Assembly (NCBI GenBank): GCA_963848195.1
Contig: CAWKCY010000024.1
Coordinates: 372,001 to 436,000 of the forward strand
Direction: 5' to 3'
Length of the DNA stretch: 64,000 bases
DNA from: CAVQBP01 sp963848195
GTDB taxonomy: Bacteria > Bacteroidota > Ignavibacteria > Ignavibacteriales > Ignavibacteriaceae
The number at the start of each line of letters is the position of its first letter. The stretch's first letter is position 1. This document shows, piece after piece, positions 27,943 to 36,373 of this stretch. The position numbers and the translations under genes are program-made. The notes beneath the pieces were generated by a model, which did no database searches, was not told the origin of the DNA, and saw only the letters and a program-made list of their open reading frames with translations.

Positions 27943-29535
27943 CTAATCCATCATTTCAGCTTTTTCTCCTTTTTTCTTTTTATGATACTGGAGAAAAAAT
28001 AATGGAATTAAAATAAACAAAGTAATTACAGACCCAACAAGGAAATCATCATTAATTCCCTGTACAAATGCCTGACCTGTTAGATTTTTTACAATTAATG
28101 CTTTTGACCTCATCATTAACTCGCTGCCTGAACCACCTGCTGCTTTTTGAATATAATAATTAAGTCCGTATTCAATATGTTTAAATGTTGCAGAGTTTTG
28201 ATTTACAGCCTCGCTGAATAATTCAGTATGAAGAATAACCCGGCGGGTAAGTAAAGTGCCAAGAATTGCTACACCGAAGCTTCCCCCAATTTGCCTTATC
28301 GTATTGAACAGTCCAGTAGCCTGAGCCATCTTATCTCTTGCAATATCATTAAGTGCAATAGTGCTCAAAGGTATAAACATAAAGCCCAGACCAAATCCCC
28401 TAATAATCAAAGGAATGATTATTGCGTTGTATTCAGTTGAAAGAGATAAATCTTTATATAAATACATGCTGAGAAAAGTTAATATAATCCCTACGAATAT
28501 TGGTATTTTGGGGTTTAATTTATCTGTCATCCATCCTGCAACCGGCGACATTATTGCTTGAATAATTCCAACCGGGAAAAATACCAGTCCTGCCTGAAGA
28601 GCTGTATAGCCTAAAGAATTTTGAAGGTATAAAGGTAAAAGAAAAGAATTACCAAAGAATGCAAGACCGAAAATAAACAGCATTATATTTGCCATTGCAA
28701 AATTCCGGTTCTTTAAAATCTTTAGATCAATTATAGGATGCTTAACTGTTAATTCATTTGCAATAAATATTACAAAGCTAACAAATGCTATTGCAAAACA
28801 AGTTAAAATAAAATTTGACGTCCATCCCCCTGTATTCCAGGCTGCATTTCCATCGGATAAAGCCAGCAGAAGGGAGACCAAAAAGAGAGTCATAGAGATA
28901 AGGCCCAGCAGATCGAATTTGCGGGTTTCTTCAGTTTTATATTCTCTAAGAATTATTAAAGTAGCTATCATTGCTACGATCCCAATAGGAACATTGACAT
29001 CAAAAATTGCATGCCAGCTGAATGTATCAATAAGATAACCACCAAACATAGGGCCAAGGGAAATAGACGAAGCAGCGGCAATACCCCAAAATCCTAAAGC
29101 CATACCTCTTTTTTCAGGAGGAAATTCCCTTGTAATAATTGCCATACCAACAGGCATTATAAAACCGGCTCCTGCCCCCTGAATAACTCTAAAAACAATC
29201 AGCATATTTTCATTTGCAGACAAACTGCATAAAAGAGACCCCAAAGTGAAAAGAAATAATCCGAGAAAATATGACTTCTTGTAGCCGAGATGATCAGCAA
29301 TCCATCCTGAAGATGGAAGTACTACAGCAAACACCAGAAGATACGCTGTTAATACCCATTCAATTTTATCAACACTTACACCGAATGCAGCCATCATTTT
29401 CGTTAAAGCAACATTAACGATAGTTGCATCAAGTACAGCCATGAAAGTACCAATCATTATATTAGCTAACACAAACCATCTAAATGAGGGATGAGTATGC
29501 AGATTGGATAGATTATTATCTCTTTTATTTGCCAT
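27943..29535 (-). CDS. DHA2-family MFS drug efflux transporter (EmrB-like)
   Basis: This 530-residue membrane protein has 14 predicted helices. The early helix-1 motif LDATIVNVALTKM and the loop-2 motif GWIADHLGYKK are conserved in DHA2 transporters, which use the proton gradient to export drugs. A soluble tail ends KKKKGEKAEMMD. It overlaps the HlyD gene by 11 bases. With the HlyD and TolC neighbours it builds a tripartite pump. The substrate is unknown. Confidence 0.93.
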   Translation of the reverse strand: MANKRDNNLSNLHTHPSFRWFVLANIMIGTFMAVLDATIVNVALTKMMAAFGVSVDKIEWVLTAYLLVFAVVLPSSGWIADHLGYKKSYFLGLFLFTLGSLLCSLSANENMLIVFRVIQGAGAGFIMPVGMAIITREFPPEKRGMALGFWGIAAASSISLGPMFGGYLIDTFSWHAIFDVNVPIGIVAMIATLIILREYKTEETRKFDLLGLISMTLFLVSLLLALSDGNAAWNTGGWTSNFILTCFAIAFVSFVIFIANELTVKHPIIDLKILKNRNFAMANIMLFIFGLAFFGNSFLLPLYLQNSLGYTALQAGLVFFPVGIIQAIMSPVAGWMTDKLNPKIPIFVGIILTFLSMYLYKDLSLSTEYNAIIIPLIIRGFGLGFMFIPLSTIALNDIARDKMAQATGLFNTIRQIGGSFGVAILGTLLTRRVILHTELFSEAVNQNSATFKHIEYGLNYYIQKAAGGSGSELMMRSKALIVKNLTGQAFVQGINDDFLVGSVITLFILIPLFFLQYHKKKKGEKAEMMD

Positions 29536-30532
29536 GCTGATCTATCTTTATACTTATTTCTACAGACATACCCGGTAATAGCTTTATATCCTCTTTAGGA
29601 TCCGGTCGTCCTGCCATATCTACTGGTGCAATTGAAATCTTTACCGGTACTCTTTGAGTTACTTTTGTAAAATTTCCTGATGCATTTGAAGGAGGTATCA
29701 ATGAAAATTGAGAAGCCGTATTTGAACCAATCTGGTAAACTTCACCCATAAATTTTTGGTCCGGATATGCATCAACTGAAATTTCTGCTTTATCACCAAC
29801 GTGAATTGATGATAATTTTGTCTCTTCAAGATCAGCTGTTACCCATATATTCTTCAAATCGAACATGGTAAATATTGGCTGGCCTGGCTGAACAATATCC
29901 CCTTCAAGTACCCATCTTTTACCAATAACACCATTCATAGGGGAATAGATGGATGCGTTTTGAAGGCTTGTTTTAATAACATTTAACTGGGCTTCCGACG
30001 TTCCTACCTTTGTCTTATCTATATTCAATTCTGCTTTAGCAGATTCCAGTGCTTTTTGTGCATGATCAATTTGTTCTTTTGGAATTATCTTATTTTTGTA
30101 TTGCTGTTCGGCTCTATTAAAATCATCCTGTGCCTTAGCAAGGTTTACATTAGCTAGATTTATACCTTCAACAGCAAGATTCAGCATTGCTTTTGCCTGG
30201 CTTTCCTGTGCTTTCAAATCGGTTGAATCCAGCCTGACAAGGAGCTGCCCTTGTTTTACCGTATCACCTTCATCAACTTGAAGCATTGTAATCCTCCCAA
30301 GAATTTTAGAGCTTACTGAAAGTTTATTACTGTCGATAAAGGCATCATCTGTAGATATATATCCCAATTGGCCGATATACCAGTAAATTCCTGCTGCAGC
30401 CGCAATGATAATTATTAATGCCGGTATAATAATTTTCTTTTTACGAAACAAAGGAACATTATCAATACTTTCATCTTCATTAAGTCTCATTCCCTTTTTA
30501 TCTTCGGTCTCCATTTTTTCGTTTTGCGCCAT
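29525..30532 (-). CDS. HlyD-family membrane fusion protein (EmrA-like)
   Basis: This 335-residue adaptor has one N-terminal membrane helix (about residues 33-55). It is followed by a lipoyl-like beta domain (VDEGDTVKQGQLLVRLD), a coiled-coil hairpin (about 95-155) and a barrel domain (GVIGKRWVLEGDIVQPGQPIFTM). It links the inner-membrane EmrB-like transporter to TolC. The gene lies 37 bases after tetR, in the same operon. Confidence 0.92.
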   Translation of the reverse strand: MAQNEKMETEDKKGMRLNEDESIDNVPLFRKKKIIIPALIIIIAAAAGIYWYIGQLGYISTDDAFIDSNKLSVSSKILGRITMLQVDEGDTVKQGQLLVRLDSTDLKAQESQAKAMLNLAVEGINLANVNLAKAQDDFNRAEQQYKNKIIPKEQIDHAQKALESAKAELNIDKTKVGTSEAQLNVIKTSLQNASIYSPMNGVIGKRWVLEGDIVQPGQPIFTMFDLKNIWVTADLEETKLSSIHVGDKAEISVDAYPDQKFMGEVYQIGSNTASQFSLIPPSNASGNFTKVTQRVPVKISIAPVDMAGRPDPKEDIKLLPGMSVEISIKIDQHGK

Positions 30533-30569
30533 ATATTTTTCCCTCTTATTAAAAATCTTTAACTAATTA

Positions 30570-31166
30570 CTATTTAATTCCATTTATAAAAATTTCTGTA
30601 AATAGACTCATTTCTTTTTGTAAATAATTATGAGCCTCTTTGTCTAAGCTTTGTCCCTTTGCCCAGCGAAGTACCCTGCACCTTAATCCTTGAAGTATAT
30701 GTAGAAATATTACTGCAGTCCCTTTAGGCAGTTTAGGATTAAATTCTTTAGATCTTTTACCTTCCTCAATAATTTTTTCAATTAAGTTCAATTCAATTTT
30801 TTCAAAGTCTAAAAATACTTTTTTGAAAACAGATTTTGTATCAAAGTAAGAATGGACACTTAATGTTCCAAGATTTATAAGATCTTGAAAGAATTTCATC
30901 CTCAGGTCAACATAATCCTGAAGTTTTTGCGAAGCTGGATTAGACTTTTGTAATATTTCCTCTATATTTTCTTTAAGCTGGTTTTGTTCAAGAGAAATTA
31001 CTGCTCTGAAAAGATCTTCTTTTGTTGGGAAATAATAGTAAAGTGAAGCTTTTCCTAACTCAACATCCGAGGCTATCTCTTCCATTGTAACTTTTGAAAA
31101 GCCAAAATGGGCAAATCTCTCTTTTGCCGCTTCAATTATTGCCTTTTCTCTTGTTTTCTCAATCAT
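30570..31166 (-). CDS. TetR-family transcription regulator
   Basis: This 198-residue protein has an N-terminal TetR helix-turn-helix (residues about 8-55; RFAHFGFSKVTMEEIASDV and LGKASLYYYFPTKEDLF). A C-terminal ligand-binding helical domain follows, whose sequence is poorly conserved. It is the first gene of the efflux operon, so it probably represses its own transcription and that of the pump until an inducer binds. A candidate operator lies just upstream at 31172-31202. Confidence 0.92.
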   Translation of the reverse strand: MIEKTREKAIIEAAKERFAHFGFSKVTMEEIASDVELGKASLYYYFPTKEDLFRAVISLEQNQLKENIEEILQKSNPASQKLQDYVDLRMKFFQDLINLGTLSVHSYFDTKSVFKKVFLDFEKIELNLIEKIIEEGKRSKEFNPKLPKGTAVIFLHILQGLRCRVLRWAKGQSLDKEAHNYLQKEMSLFTEIFINGIK

Positions 31167-31171
31167 TTAAT

Positions 31172-31202
31172 TTTTCGACTATTTTACTTGAAAGGTCGAA
31201 AA
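31172..31202. promoter_or_regulatory. Candidate TetR operator
   Basis: Arms TTTTCGAC (31172-31179) and GTCGAAAA (31195-31202) form a perfect inverted repeat separated by 15 bases, only 5 bases upstream of the TetR start codon. Position and symmetry fit an autoregulatory operator; the arm sequence is inferred, not matched to a known site. Confidence 0.5.
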
Positions 31203-31284
31203 CTTAAATAAATATTAGATAAATAGCAAGTGATGAAATGACGAAATGCATTTTTTGTGATTTTTTTCTATTTAAGGAAGTTGG

Positions 31285-32847
31285 TCACTTTTTTGGATAT
31301 GAATTCGATATCTCGGAAATAAGCCCTTTTTTTAATTCCCATAGACTATTTGAAAGTGAGACATGATAAAGATGAGGATTAATTAATCTCTTCACTCCTG
31401 AATTTAGTTTATTTAGATCATTGACTCTATTTTCTCTTAATTCATCAATTGAAGGAAACTCATACACTAATTTTCCTTCAGTCAGAATATCCACCAGTAA
31501 GTTCTCAATTTCGGATATATTTTCTTTTATTAAAATCCTGGTCTTGCTTTGATCAAATGGATGATGTAAAGCTATTTGATCTTCCATTGATGGATCTTCA
31601 TCATTCAGAGTTATTAAATCGACTGTAGCTTTTTTTCTTTTGTCATAAATACGCCAAAGTTTCTTATTCCCTGGATTAGGAATCTTTTCAATCGACTCTG
31701 AAATTTTTATAGCAGGCTTCCATTTTTTATTTTCTTCTATTGCAACTAATTTGTAAACTCCGCCTAGTGAAGGATCACCTTCAGAGGTAATTAATCTCGT
31801 TCCCACCCCATATGTCAACCTTGAAATTAAATCATCGGGATCGATTCCATTCTTTGGAGCTTCTTCAGAAATTTGAGTGATTATCTGCCAAATATTCATT
31901 TCATCTAATTCATTTGATAGTACTATACCAACTTCATCAAATCCTGCTGCGTTTAGCATTTTTGCAGCCTGAATGCTTAAATAGGCGAGGTCTCCGGAAT
32001 CCAGCCTTATTGCAATAGGTTTTTGACCTTTTTTTCGCATCTTTTCAAAAACCTTTATTGCATTTGGAATTCCGCTTTCTAGCGTATCAATTGTATCTAC
32101 CAAAAGGATGCAATCTTCCGGATATAAATCTGCAAATGCTTCAAAAGAATCGTATTCTGACATACCTAAAGAAAGGAACAATTGAACCATACTATGTGCG
32201 TGAGTGCCTTTAGGAGGATAACCTAAAATATGTGAAATCCCAACGTTTGATGAAAAATCCGCACCCCCAATTAAAGCGCCTCGAACACCCGCATTAGCTC
32301 CTCTATCCTGTCCCCTTCTTACGCCGAAATCTATTAATAGTCCCCCTCTGCTCATTTCCTTTATTCTGCATGCTTTGGTTGCTATTAATATCTGATAATT
32401 TAATTGATTTAATAACGGAGTCTCTAAAATTTGAGCCATTGCAATTGGACCCTGAATCACAGTAACTGGAACACCCGGATGAATTATCCTCCCTTCTGGA
32501 ATAGCTTTTAAACTTAAATTTGAAAAATTCCCATTTCCCTCTAACCATTTTAGAAAATCATCATGAAAAATTTGTTTACCCGTTTTAGTCTTCTGGTTCT
32601 TTAAAATATCTATTTCTTTTTTGGTAAAGAATGAATTCTCCATCCAATCGATTAACCATTCTAATCCTGCATTTACGCAGTAACCAGCTTTATGTGTTCC
32701 ATAGTTCGGATAGTTTCTGAAATAATGGTCGAACTGAGCATGTTTCTCATGTAATCCATGCTTATAATACAATTGTGCCATTACAATTTCGTATTGATCA
32801 GTATAAAGAATTCCTTCAGATATGGATTGATTAAATTTCTTTAACAA
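31285..32847 (-). CDS. pncB: Nicotinate phosphoribosyltransferase
   Basis: This 520-residue enzyme makes nicotinate mononucleotide from nicotinate and PRPP with ATP, entering NAD salvage. Family motifs include ILYTDQYEIVMAQLYY, GVRRGQDRGAN, LVDTIDTLESGI (PRPP binding area), AIRLDSGDL and SNELDEMNI. The length fits the long NAPRTase form. The start is ATG 32847. It is followed by the TetR operon in the same direction, 118 bases on. No defects. Confidence 0.93.
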   Translation of the reverse strand: MLKKFNQSISEGILYTDQYEIVMAQLYYKHGLHEKHAQFDHYFRNYPNYGTHKAGYCVNAGLEWLIDWMENSFFTKKEIDILKNQKTKTGKQIFHDDFLKWLEGNGNFSNLSLKAIPEGRIIHPGVPVTVIQGPIAMAQILETPLLNQLNYQILIATKACRIKEMSRGGLLIDFGVRRGQDRGANAGVRGALIGGADFSSNVGISHILGYPPKGTHAHSMVQLFLSLGMSEYDSFEAFADLYPEDCILLVDTIDTLESGIPNAIKVFEKMRKKGQKPIAIRLDSGDLAYLSIQAAKMLNAAGFDEVGIVLSNELDEMNIWQIITQISEEAPKNGIDPDDLISRLTYGVGTRLITSEGDPSLGGVYKLVAIEENKKWKPAIKISESIEKIPNPGNKKLWRIYDKRKKATVDLITLNDEDPSMEDQIALHHPFDQSKTRILIKENISEIENLLVDILTEGKLVYEFPSIDELRENRVNDLNKLNSGVKRLINPHLYHVSLSNSLWELKKGLISEISNSYPKK

Positions 32848-33040
32848 TTTTCCCTCATTTCCAAAAATAGAGATGTCATCTTTGAGTAATAGTTTTTTGC
32901 GTAACTTCCGGTTATTTAATAAATAATCTCATCTTAATATTTGAAAATTGTTTTTATAAATCAAATTGTATTAATCAAATAGTTGAACTAATTTTATTTA
33001 ATTGAAAACGAAACTTATTAGTCTAAAGGTAATTAATAGA

Positions 33041-33919
33041 ATGACTAATCTAATACATTCGCGAAGAAATTTTCTGAAGTTGATGGGAATCGGAGGGGCC
33101 ATATTATCAATACCCGGATCTAAATTATTGAACAGATTTGAATATAAAGCTAATATTGGTCTGCAGTTATATACTGTCAGAAAAAATATAGAAACGGATT
33201 TTGAAGGTACTATTCAAAAGATTGCAAATATTGGCTACATGGGAATCGAAACTTATAACCTCCCTGAAAATATAACATTAATTCAAGCTGCTAATGTTTT
33301 CAAAGAAAAAGGACTGGAAATTTTCAGCATGCATGCGGAACTTCCTGTTGAAAAGGAAAGAGAGAACGCTTTAAGAATGGCAGATGCTTATAATTGTGAT
33401 ACAATCGTTTATCATGGATGGCCTCAGGGAGATAAATTTAAAAATGAAGAGGCAGTAAAACGAACTACCGATATTTATAATGAAATAGGAATATTTCTAA
33501 AGAGTAAAGGATTGAAATTTGGACTGCATAATCATTGGTGGGATTTTGAAAAAAATGAAGATGGAATAATCCCTTTTTATTATCTTCTTGACAACATGAA
33601 TAAGGATATATTTTTTGAGATAGATACATACTGGGCAAAAACAGCAGGACAGGATCCTGCAAAAATACTTTCTGATTTTGGAAGCCGCGCACCTCTACTG
33701 CATATAAAAGATGGTCCAGCTATTGAAGGAAAAAAATCCTATGAACAAGTTCCGGCAGGGGAAGGGGTGATGAATTTTCAAGCTATTGTAAAATCAGGAG
33801 GAGAAAATATAAAATGGATGATCGTTGAATTTGATGAATATGATAAGAATATTTTCGATGGGATTAAATTGAGTTATGATTACTTAATTAATAATGGGCT
33901 TGCAAAGGGGAATATTTAA
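33041..33919 (+). CDS. Tat-exported sugar phosphate isomerase/epimerase-like TIM barrel
   Basis: This 292-residue protein starts with a twin-arginine signal (SRRNFLKLMG, residues about 7-16) and a hydrophobic stretch, so it is exported folded. The rest is a xylose-isomerase-like TIM barrel with metal-binding patterns LHNHWWDF, EIDTYW, LLHIKDG and VEFDEYD. I chose ATG 33041 because it lies at the natural start of the Tat signal with AAAGG upstream; the TTG at 33002 would add 13 residues. The group is known to act on sugars or inositols; the substrate here is unknown. It heads a small sugar cluster with an SDR and a GH27 enzyme. Confidence 0.82.
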   Translation: MTNLIHSRRNFLKLMGIGGAILSIPGSKLLNRFEYKANIGLQLYTVRKNIETDFEGTIQKIANIGYMGIETYNLPENITLIQAANVFKEKGLEIFSMHAELPVEKERENALRMADAYNCDTIVYHGWPQGDKFKNEEAVKRTTDIYNEIGIFLKSKGLKFGLHNHWWDFEKNEDGIIPFYYLLDNMNKDIFFEIDTYWAKTAGQDPAKILSDFGSRAPLLHIKDGPAIEGKKSYEQVPAGEGVMNFQAIVKSGGENIKWMIVEFDEYDKNIFDGIKLSYDYLINNGLAKGNI

Positions 33920-33995
33920 TCCTTTGATAAGCTTTTTTCAGGGTAATTGATCTTCTAATTATTCTTTAATTGCCTCTTAGCGAAAGGAGAAAATT

Positions 33996-34979
33996 TTGAA
34001 AGTACTTTTCATTGGCGGAACCGGAAATATTAGTACATCCGTAAGTAAATTATGTGTTGAAAAAGGAATTGACTTATATCTATTAAACCGTGGAAAAAGA
34101 AAAGTAGAAATACCAGGAGCTATAGTTATTTCGGGTGATATATCAGATACTGAACATGCTGCAGCACTTGTTAAAGATCATCATTGGGATGCGGTTGTCG
34201 ATTGGATTGCCTTTAATGTAAATGATATCGAAAGGGATATAAATTTATTTCGAAATAAAACAAAGCAATTTATTTTTATAAGTTCTGCATCTGTATATCA
34301 AAAACCTCCTTCACATCCTATCATAACAGAATCAACCCCTCTTTATAATCCTTACTGGGATTATTCTCAAAACAAAATTGCTTGTGAAGAAAAACTAAAT
34401 TATGAGTATCGTAATAGCGGTTTCCCTATTACAATTGTACGTCCTTCTTTAACTTATGATACTGTTATTCCTCTTATAATGGGGGGATGGACAGAATATA
34501 CTATTATAGATAGAATGAAAAAGGGTAAAGAGGTAATAGTCCATGGGGATGGAACTTCACTCTGGATCGTTACTCATGCTGAAGATTTTGCAAAAGGATT
34601 CTGCGGATTGATTGGGCACCAACAGGCAATAGGGCATACTTTTCATATTACTTCAGACGAAATCTTAACATGGGATCAAATCTATCAAGCAGTTGCCTCT
34701 GCTGCCGGTGTTGAACCAAATATAGTCCATATTTCCTCCGATTTTATTGTAAAATATGATAATTCATTAAAAGGATCTTTAATTGGCGATAAATCTTTTA
34801 GCGTGATCTTTGATAATACAAAGATTAAAACATTTGTCCCCGATTTCAAAGCTATAATCCCTTTTAGCGAAGGGATAAAAAGGACTTTACTCTGGTTTGA
34901 ATCGGATACTAATAGAATGGTAATTAACGATAAATCAAACCAAGTAATTGATAGAATTCTTGAAGAATATCGTAAATAA
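33996..34979 (+). CDS. Atypical SDR-family NAD(P)-binding protein
   Basis: This 327-residue protein starts with TTG at 33996 after a strong AAAGGAG. The Rossmann motif FIGGTGNISTSVSKL is at residues 4-18, and the YxxxK active site is in DYSQNKIACEE. It resembles the extended/atypical SDR group that includes plant CSP41-like proteins and nucleotide-sugar epimerases. The position between an isomerase-like protein and alpha-galactosidase suggests sugar metabolism. The substrate is not known. Confidence 0.78.
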   Translation: MKVLFIGGTGNISTSVSKLCVEKGIDLYLLNRGKRKVEIPGAIVISGDISDTEHAAALVKDHHWDAVVDWIAFNVNDIERDINLFRNKTKQFIFISSASVYQKPPSHPIITESTPLYNPYWDYSQNKIACEEKLNYEYRNSGFPITIVRPSLTYDTVIPLIMGGWTEYTIIDRMKKGKEVIVHGDGTSLWIVTHAEDFAKGFCGLIGHQQAIGHTFHITSDEILTWDQIYQAVASAAGVEPNIVHISSDFIVKYDNSLKGSLIGDKSFSVIFDNTKIKTFVPDFKAIIPFSEGIKRTLLWFESDTNRMVINDKSNQVIDRILEEYRK

Positions 34980-35027
34980 AATTTTAATTACCTGAGCTTA
35001 GTTTCATTTTAATTCTGAAGGACCATT

Positions 35028-36257
35028 ATGGAAAAAATTATTATTAATAAAAAACTACCGGTAATATTATTTTTTATTATATCATTATTGTCTGTTAATA
35101 CAAATGCACAAAAATTTGATAGTCTTGCACTAACTCCTCCTATGGGATGGAATAGCTGGAATAAATTTTCATGTAATATAAATGAAAAAATAATTCGCGA
35201 AGTAGCTGATGCTATGGTATCTTCCGGAATGAAAGATGCTGGATATGTATATATAAATATAGATGACTGCTGGCAGGGGAAACGTGATAGTGAAGGATTT
35301 ATCCATCCTGATTCTGCAAAATTCCCTTCCGGAATTAAAGCTCTTGCTGATTATGTACATTCAAAAGGTTTGAAGATTGGTATTTACTCTGACGCAGGAG
35401 ATAAAACATGTGGCGGTTACCCTGCAAGCAGAGGTCACGAATATCAGGATGCAATAACTTATGCAAAATGGGGGATTGATTATCTAAAATATGATTGGTG
35501 TAATACCGAAGGTCTAAATGCGGAAGGCGCGTATACAACTATGTCCAATGCTTTACATTCTGCAGGAAGACCTGTGGTTTTTAGCTTATGTGAATGGGGC
35601 ACCAACAAACCCTGGTTGTGGGCTAAGAATGTAGGGTACCTCTGGAGAACTACAGGGGATATTTATCCCTGTTTTGACTGTGTAAAAGACCATGTTACTT
35701 GGAAACAGTGGGGAGCAATGTATATACTTGATATGCAAAACGGTTTAAGAAAATATGCAGGTCCCGGTCATTGGAATGATCCTGATATGCTGGAAGTTGG
35801 AAATGGTATGAGTCAAAATGAAGATAAAGCCCATTTTTCGATGTGGTGCATGCTCGCGGCTCCACTAATTGCTGGAAATGATTTAAGAAATATGTCTGAA
35901 GACACCAAAAAAATTTTAACAAATAAAAGCGTAATTGCTATTGATCAGGATTCCCTTGGTATTGAAGGATTTAAATATTCGTCAAAGGATAGCTTAGAAA
36001 TCTGGTTCAAACCTCTAGTCAAAGGAGACTGGGCAATGTGTTTTCTAAACCGGAGTTTGAAACCCCAAAAGGTATCATTTAACTGGCATAATGAAGCTGT
36101 TACCGATAGTCTTTCCGGAAGAAATGCACAGTTTGATAATACACTTTATAATATTGAAGATCTATGGAATAATAAAAATATTGGTACTACAAAGGAAGCT
36201 TTAAATACCGTTGTCCCCGCACACGATGTCTTAATACTTAGACTTAAAAAGAAGTAA
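35028..36257 (+). CDS. Alpha-galactosidase, GH27
   Basis: This 409-residue secreted enzyme has a signal peptide ending about residue 28 (NTNAQ). The catalytic barrel begins LTPPMGWNSWN. The nucleophile is Asp156 in YLKYDWC, and the acid/base Asp211 is in WRTTGDIYPC. Cys-pairing motifs (CGGYPASRGHEY, CNTEG) are present as in GH27. It releases terminal alpha-galactose from galactomannans or melibiose-type sugars in the periplasm or outside. It closes the sugar cluster and is followed by a strong hairpin. Confidence 0.94.
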   Translation: MEKIIINKKLPVILFFIISLLSVNTNAQKFDSLALTPPMGWNSWNKFSCNINEKIIREVADAMVSSGMKDAGYVYINIDDCWQGKRDSEGFIHPDSAKFPSGIKALADYVHSKGLKIGIYSDAGDKTCGGYPASRGHEYQDAITYAKWGIDYLKYDWCNTEGLNAEGAYTTMSNALHSAGRPVVFSLCEWGTNKPWLWAKNVGYLWRTTGDIYPCFDCVKDHVTWKQWGAMYILDMQNGLRKYAGPGHWNDPDMLEVGNGMSQNEDKAHFSMWCMLAAPLIAGNDLRNMSEDTKKILTNKSVIAIDQDSLGIEGFKYSSKDSLEIWFKPLVKGDWAMCFLNRSLKPQKVSFNWHNEAVTDSLSGRNAQFDNTLYNIEDLWNNKNIGTTKEALNTVVPAHDVLILRLKKK

Positions 36258-36261
36258 TACT

Positions 36262-36294
36262 AAACCTCCAAGGTTTTTATAACCTTGGAGGTTT
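36262..36294. terminator. Perfect hairpin, likely bidirectional terminator
   Basis: AACCTCCAAGGTT (36263-36275) pairs perfectly with AACCTTGGAGGTT (36281-36293) around a 5-base loop, followed by Ts on the plus strand. It lies 5 bases after the alpha-galactosidase stop and 80 bases before the end of the convergent BNR gene. It shares its core with the repeat at 17905-17947. Confidence 0.75.
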
Positions 36295-36373
36295 TAACAC
36301 TTCCCTTAAACTGATAGTATCACTTTTCTATTTGAAATCTGACTAAAACCAATAATCAGTGAAAATCTGCGTC

